This document shows, piece after piece, positions 13,647 through 14,429 of a stretch of DNA of 14,429 nucleotides. Each line of letters begins with the position of its first letter. Within the stretch, counting starts at the first letter, position 1. The DNA is from Clostridia bacterium. GTDB lineage: Bacteria > Bacillota > Clostridia > Oscillospirales > Butyricicoccaceae. The stretch is taken from positions 1 to 14,429 of the forward strand of contig JAFQVZ010000146.1 in assembly GCA_017407765.1 (NCBI GenBank), given 5' to 3'. The position numbers and the translations under genes are program-made. The notes beneath the pieces were generated by a model. It did no database searches. It saw nothing but the letters and a program-made list of their open reading frames with translations, and had not been told where the DNA came from.

Positions 13647-14429
13647 TTATTGGTAGAAAACCGGCTTCAGAAGGTTATGAAGGTTCTGCTCGTCGATGCG
13701 CCTTATGAGAACGCCGTGGGCATAATATACACTGATGACCGATTCACACAACGTCCGGCAGGTGCGCTCAAGGTCGCGGACACCCTCTTCGGGGCACATA
13801 CGGATAAGCTCCTTTGCGGCATCGGCGGTAAGCTCGAGAGGCTGCATACAGTGTTCAAGAGCATCAAGGCTGTCGCACAGCTTGTCGAGAGAATCAAGCT
13901 GATATTCATCCAGAAGCTTGGGCCATACATATTCAAGAACGATGCGTTCCTTGTCGGCGTCATTGTAGGGCGGCAGCTCGACGATATCAAGGCGGTCTTT
14001 GAGCACCGGCGAGAGAACATCGAGGTCGTTTGCAGTGGCAATAAAGACAGCATCGGACAGATCGAGCGGCACACCGAGGAAGTTGTCGACAAAACGGGAA
14101 CGGTCGCTGTCGAGCAGATCGAGCAGAACATTTTCTGGCCGGCCGTGCTCCTGCGAGCTGCCCATCTTGTCGATCTCATCAAGAAGAATAACGGGTCCAA
14201 AGCTCTGAGAACGGATAACAGCCTCGACGATCATGCCGTGATGGGCATTTCGGAACACCTGCTGAACGCCGCGGAGAAAATAGGCGTCGGCAACACCGGC
14301 CAGCGACAGTTTGACACACGGGCGGCCCATCGCCGCGGCGATCGATAGGGCGATCGAGGTCTTGCCTACACCGGGAGGACCCGCAAGCAGCAGGACTGCG
14401 CCATAGCTTTTGCCCAGATGCTTCTGGCA
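13647..14429 (-). CDS. Lon-like AAA+ ATPase lacking the protease domain (N-terminal part outside window)
   Basis: The frame is open to the window edge, so 260 C-terminal residues are seen. They match the AAA+ module of Lon: Walker A LLLAGPPGVGKTSIALSIA, then the Lon-type segment MGRPCVKLSLAGVADAYFLRG, Walker B FGPVILLDEIDKMGS, sensor 1 in VFIATANDLDVL, arginine finger region VLKDRLDIVELPPY, and the sensor 2 helix EEGVRDLERTCRTL (Lon: EAGVRNLER). In Lon the next part is the Ser-Lys protease domain. Here the protein ends about 30 residues later in RRIDEQNLHNLLKPVFYQ and a stop, followed directly by a terminator and a converging permease gene, so no protease sequence remains downstream. It is likely an ATP-driven unfoldase or a degenerate Lon. 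The ATG at 14330 is internal, since Walker A lies upstream of it. Confidence 0.88.
   Translation of the reverse strand, partial: CQKHLGKSYGAVLLLAGPPGVGKTSIALSIAAAMGRPCVKLSLAGVADAYFLRGVQQVFRNAHHGMIVEAVIRSQSFGPVILLDEIDKMGSSQEHGRPENVLLDLLDSDRSRFVDNFLGVPLDLSDAVFIATANDLDVLSPVLKDRLDIVELPPYNDADKERIVLEYVWPKLLDEYQLDSLDKLCDSLDALEHCMQPLELTADAAKELIRMCPEEGVRDLERTCRTLCESVISVYYAHGVLIRRIDEQNLHNLLKPVFYQ

Overview
The window reads as a chromosomal segment of an anaerobic Gram-positive Firmicute of the class Clostridia, probably a gut Oscillospirales/Ruminococcaceae-type organism. The reasons are strong GGAGG-type ribosome binding sites, AT-rich intergenic DNA between genes of moderate GC, a clostridial-style feo cluster, an S-layer-homology (SLH) anchored surface protein and a CwlD-like amidase. 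This placement is inference; no rRNA or other phylogenetic marker is present. There are no tRNAs, rRNAs, CRISPR arrays, phage genes or insertion sequences.

Layout. (1) 1-1637: end of a ferrous-iron uptake operon on +, with feoB (5' end off the window), a 56-aa FeoB-associated Cys-rich membrane protein at 1009-1179, and a small DtxR/MntR-like winged-helix regulator, closed by a 13-bp hairpin terminator. (2) 1647-5125, minus strand: an amidohydrolase-2 family hydrolase; a remarkable Cys/His-rich double zinc-ribbon protein with six 12-residue repeats encoded by 36-bp tandem DNA repeats; and an M20 metallopeptidase/amidohydrolase. Just after the M20 gene lie a small structured repeat-like element and a 14-codon relic of a second, diverged M20 gene. 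(3) 5346-7874: tcdA on +, then an N-acetylmuramoyl-L-alanine amidase and a lone PTS EIIC-type membrane protein on -. (4) 8135-11089: a 984-aa secreted phosphodiester glycosidase (NAGPA) protein with three SLH repeats. (5) 11142-12573: divergent nudC and a GNAT acetyltransferase with back-to-back promoters. (6) 12702-14429: an orphan OppB/DppB-type ABC permease, then convergent to it a Lon-like AAA+ ATPase that ends where the protease domain should begin.

Most genes are single transcription units separated by intrinsic terminators, several of which look bidirectional between converging genes; only the feo genes form a clear operon. The themes are iron/metal handling (feo, zinc-ribbon protein), cell envelope (amidase, NAGPA-SLH) and housekeeping (tcdA, nudC). 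The most noteworthy items are the metallothionein-like repeat protein, the M20 paralog relic with its structured element, the protease-less Lon, the regulator that appears to have lost its metal ligands, and the orphan permease. No obviously new multi-gene system is visible.
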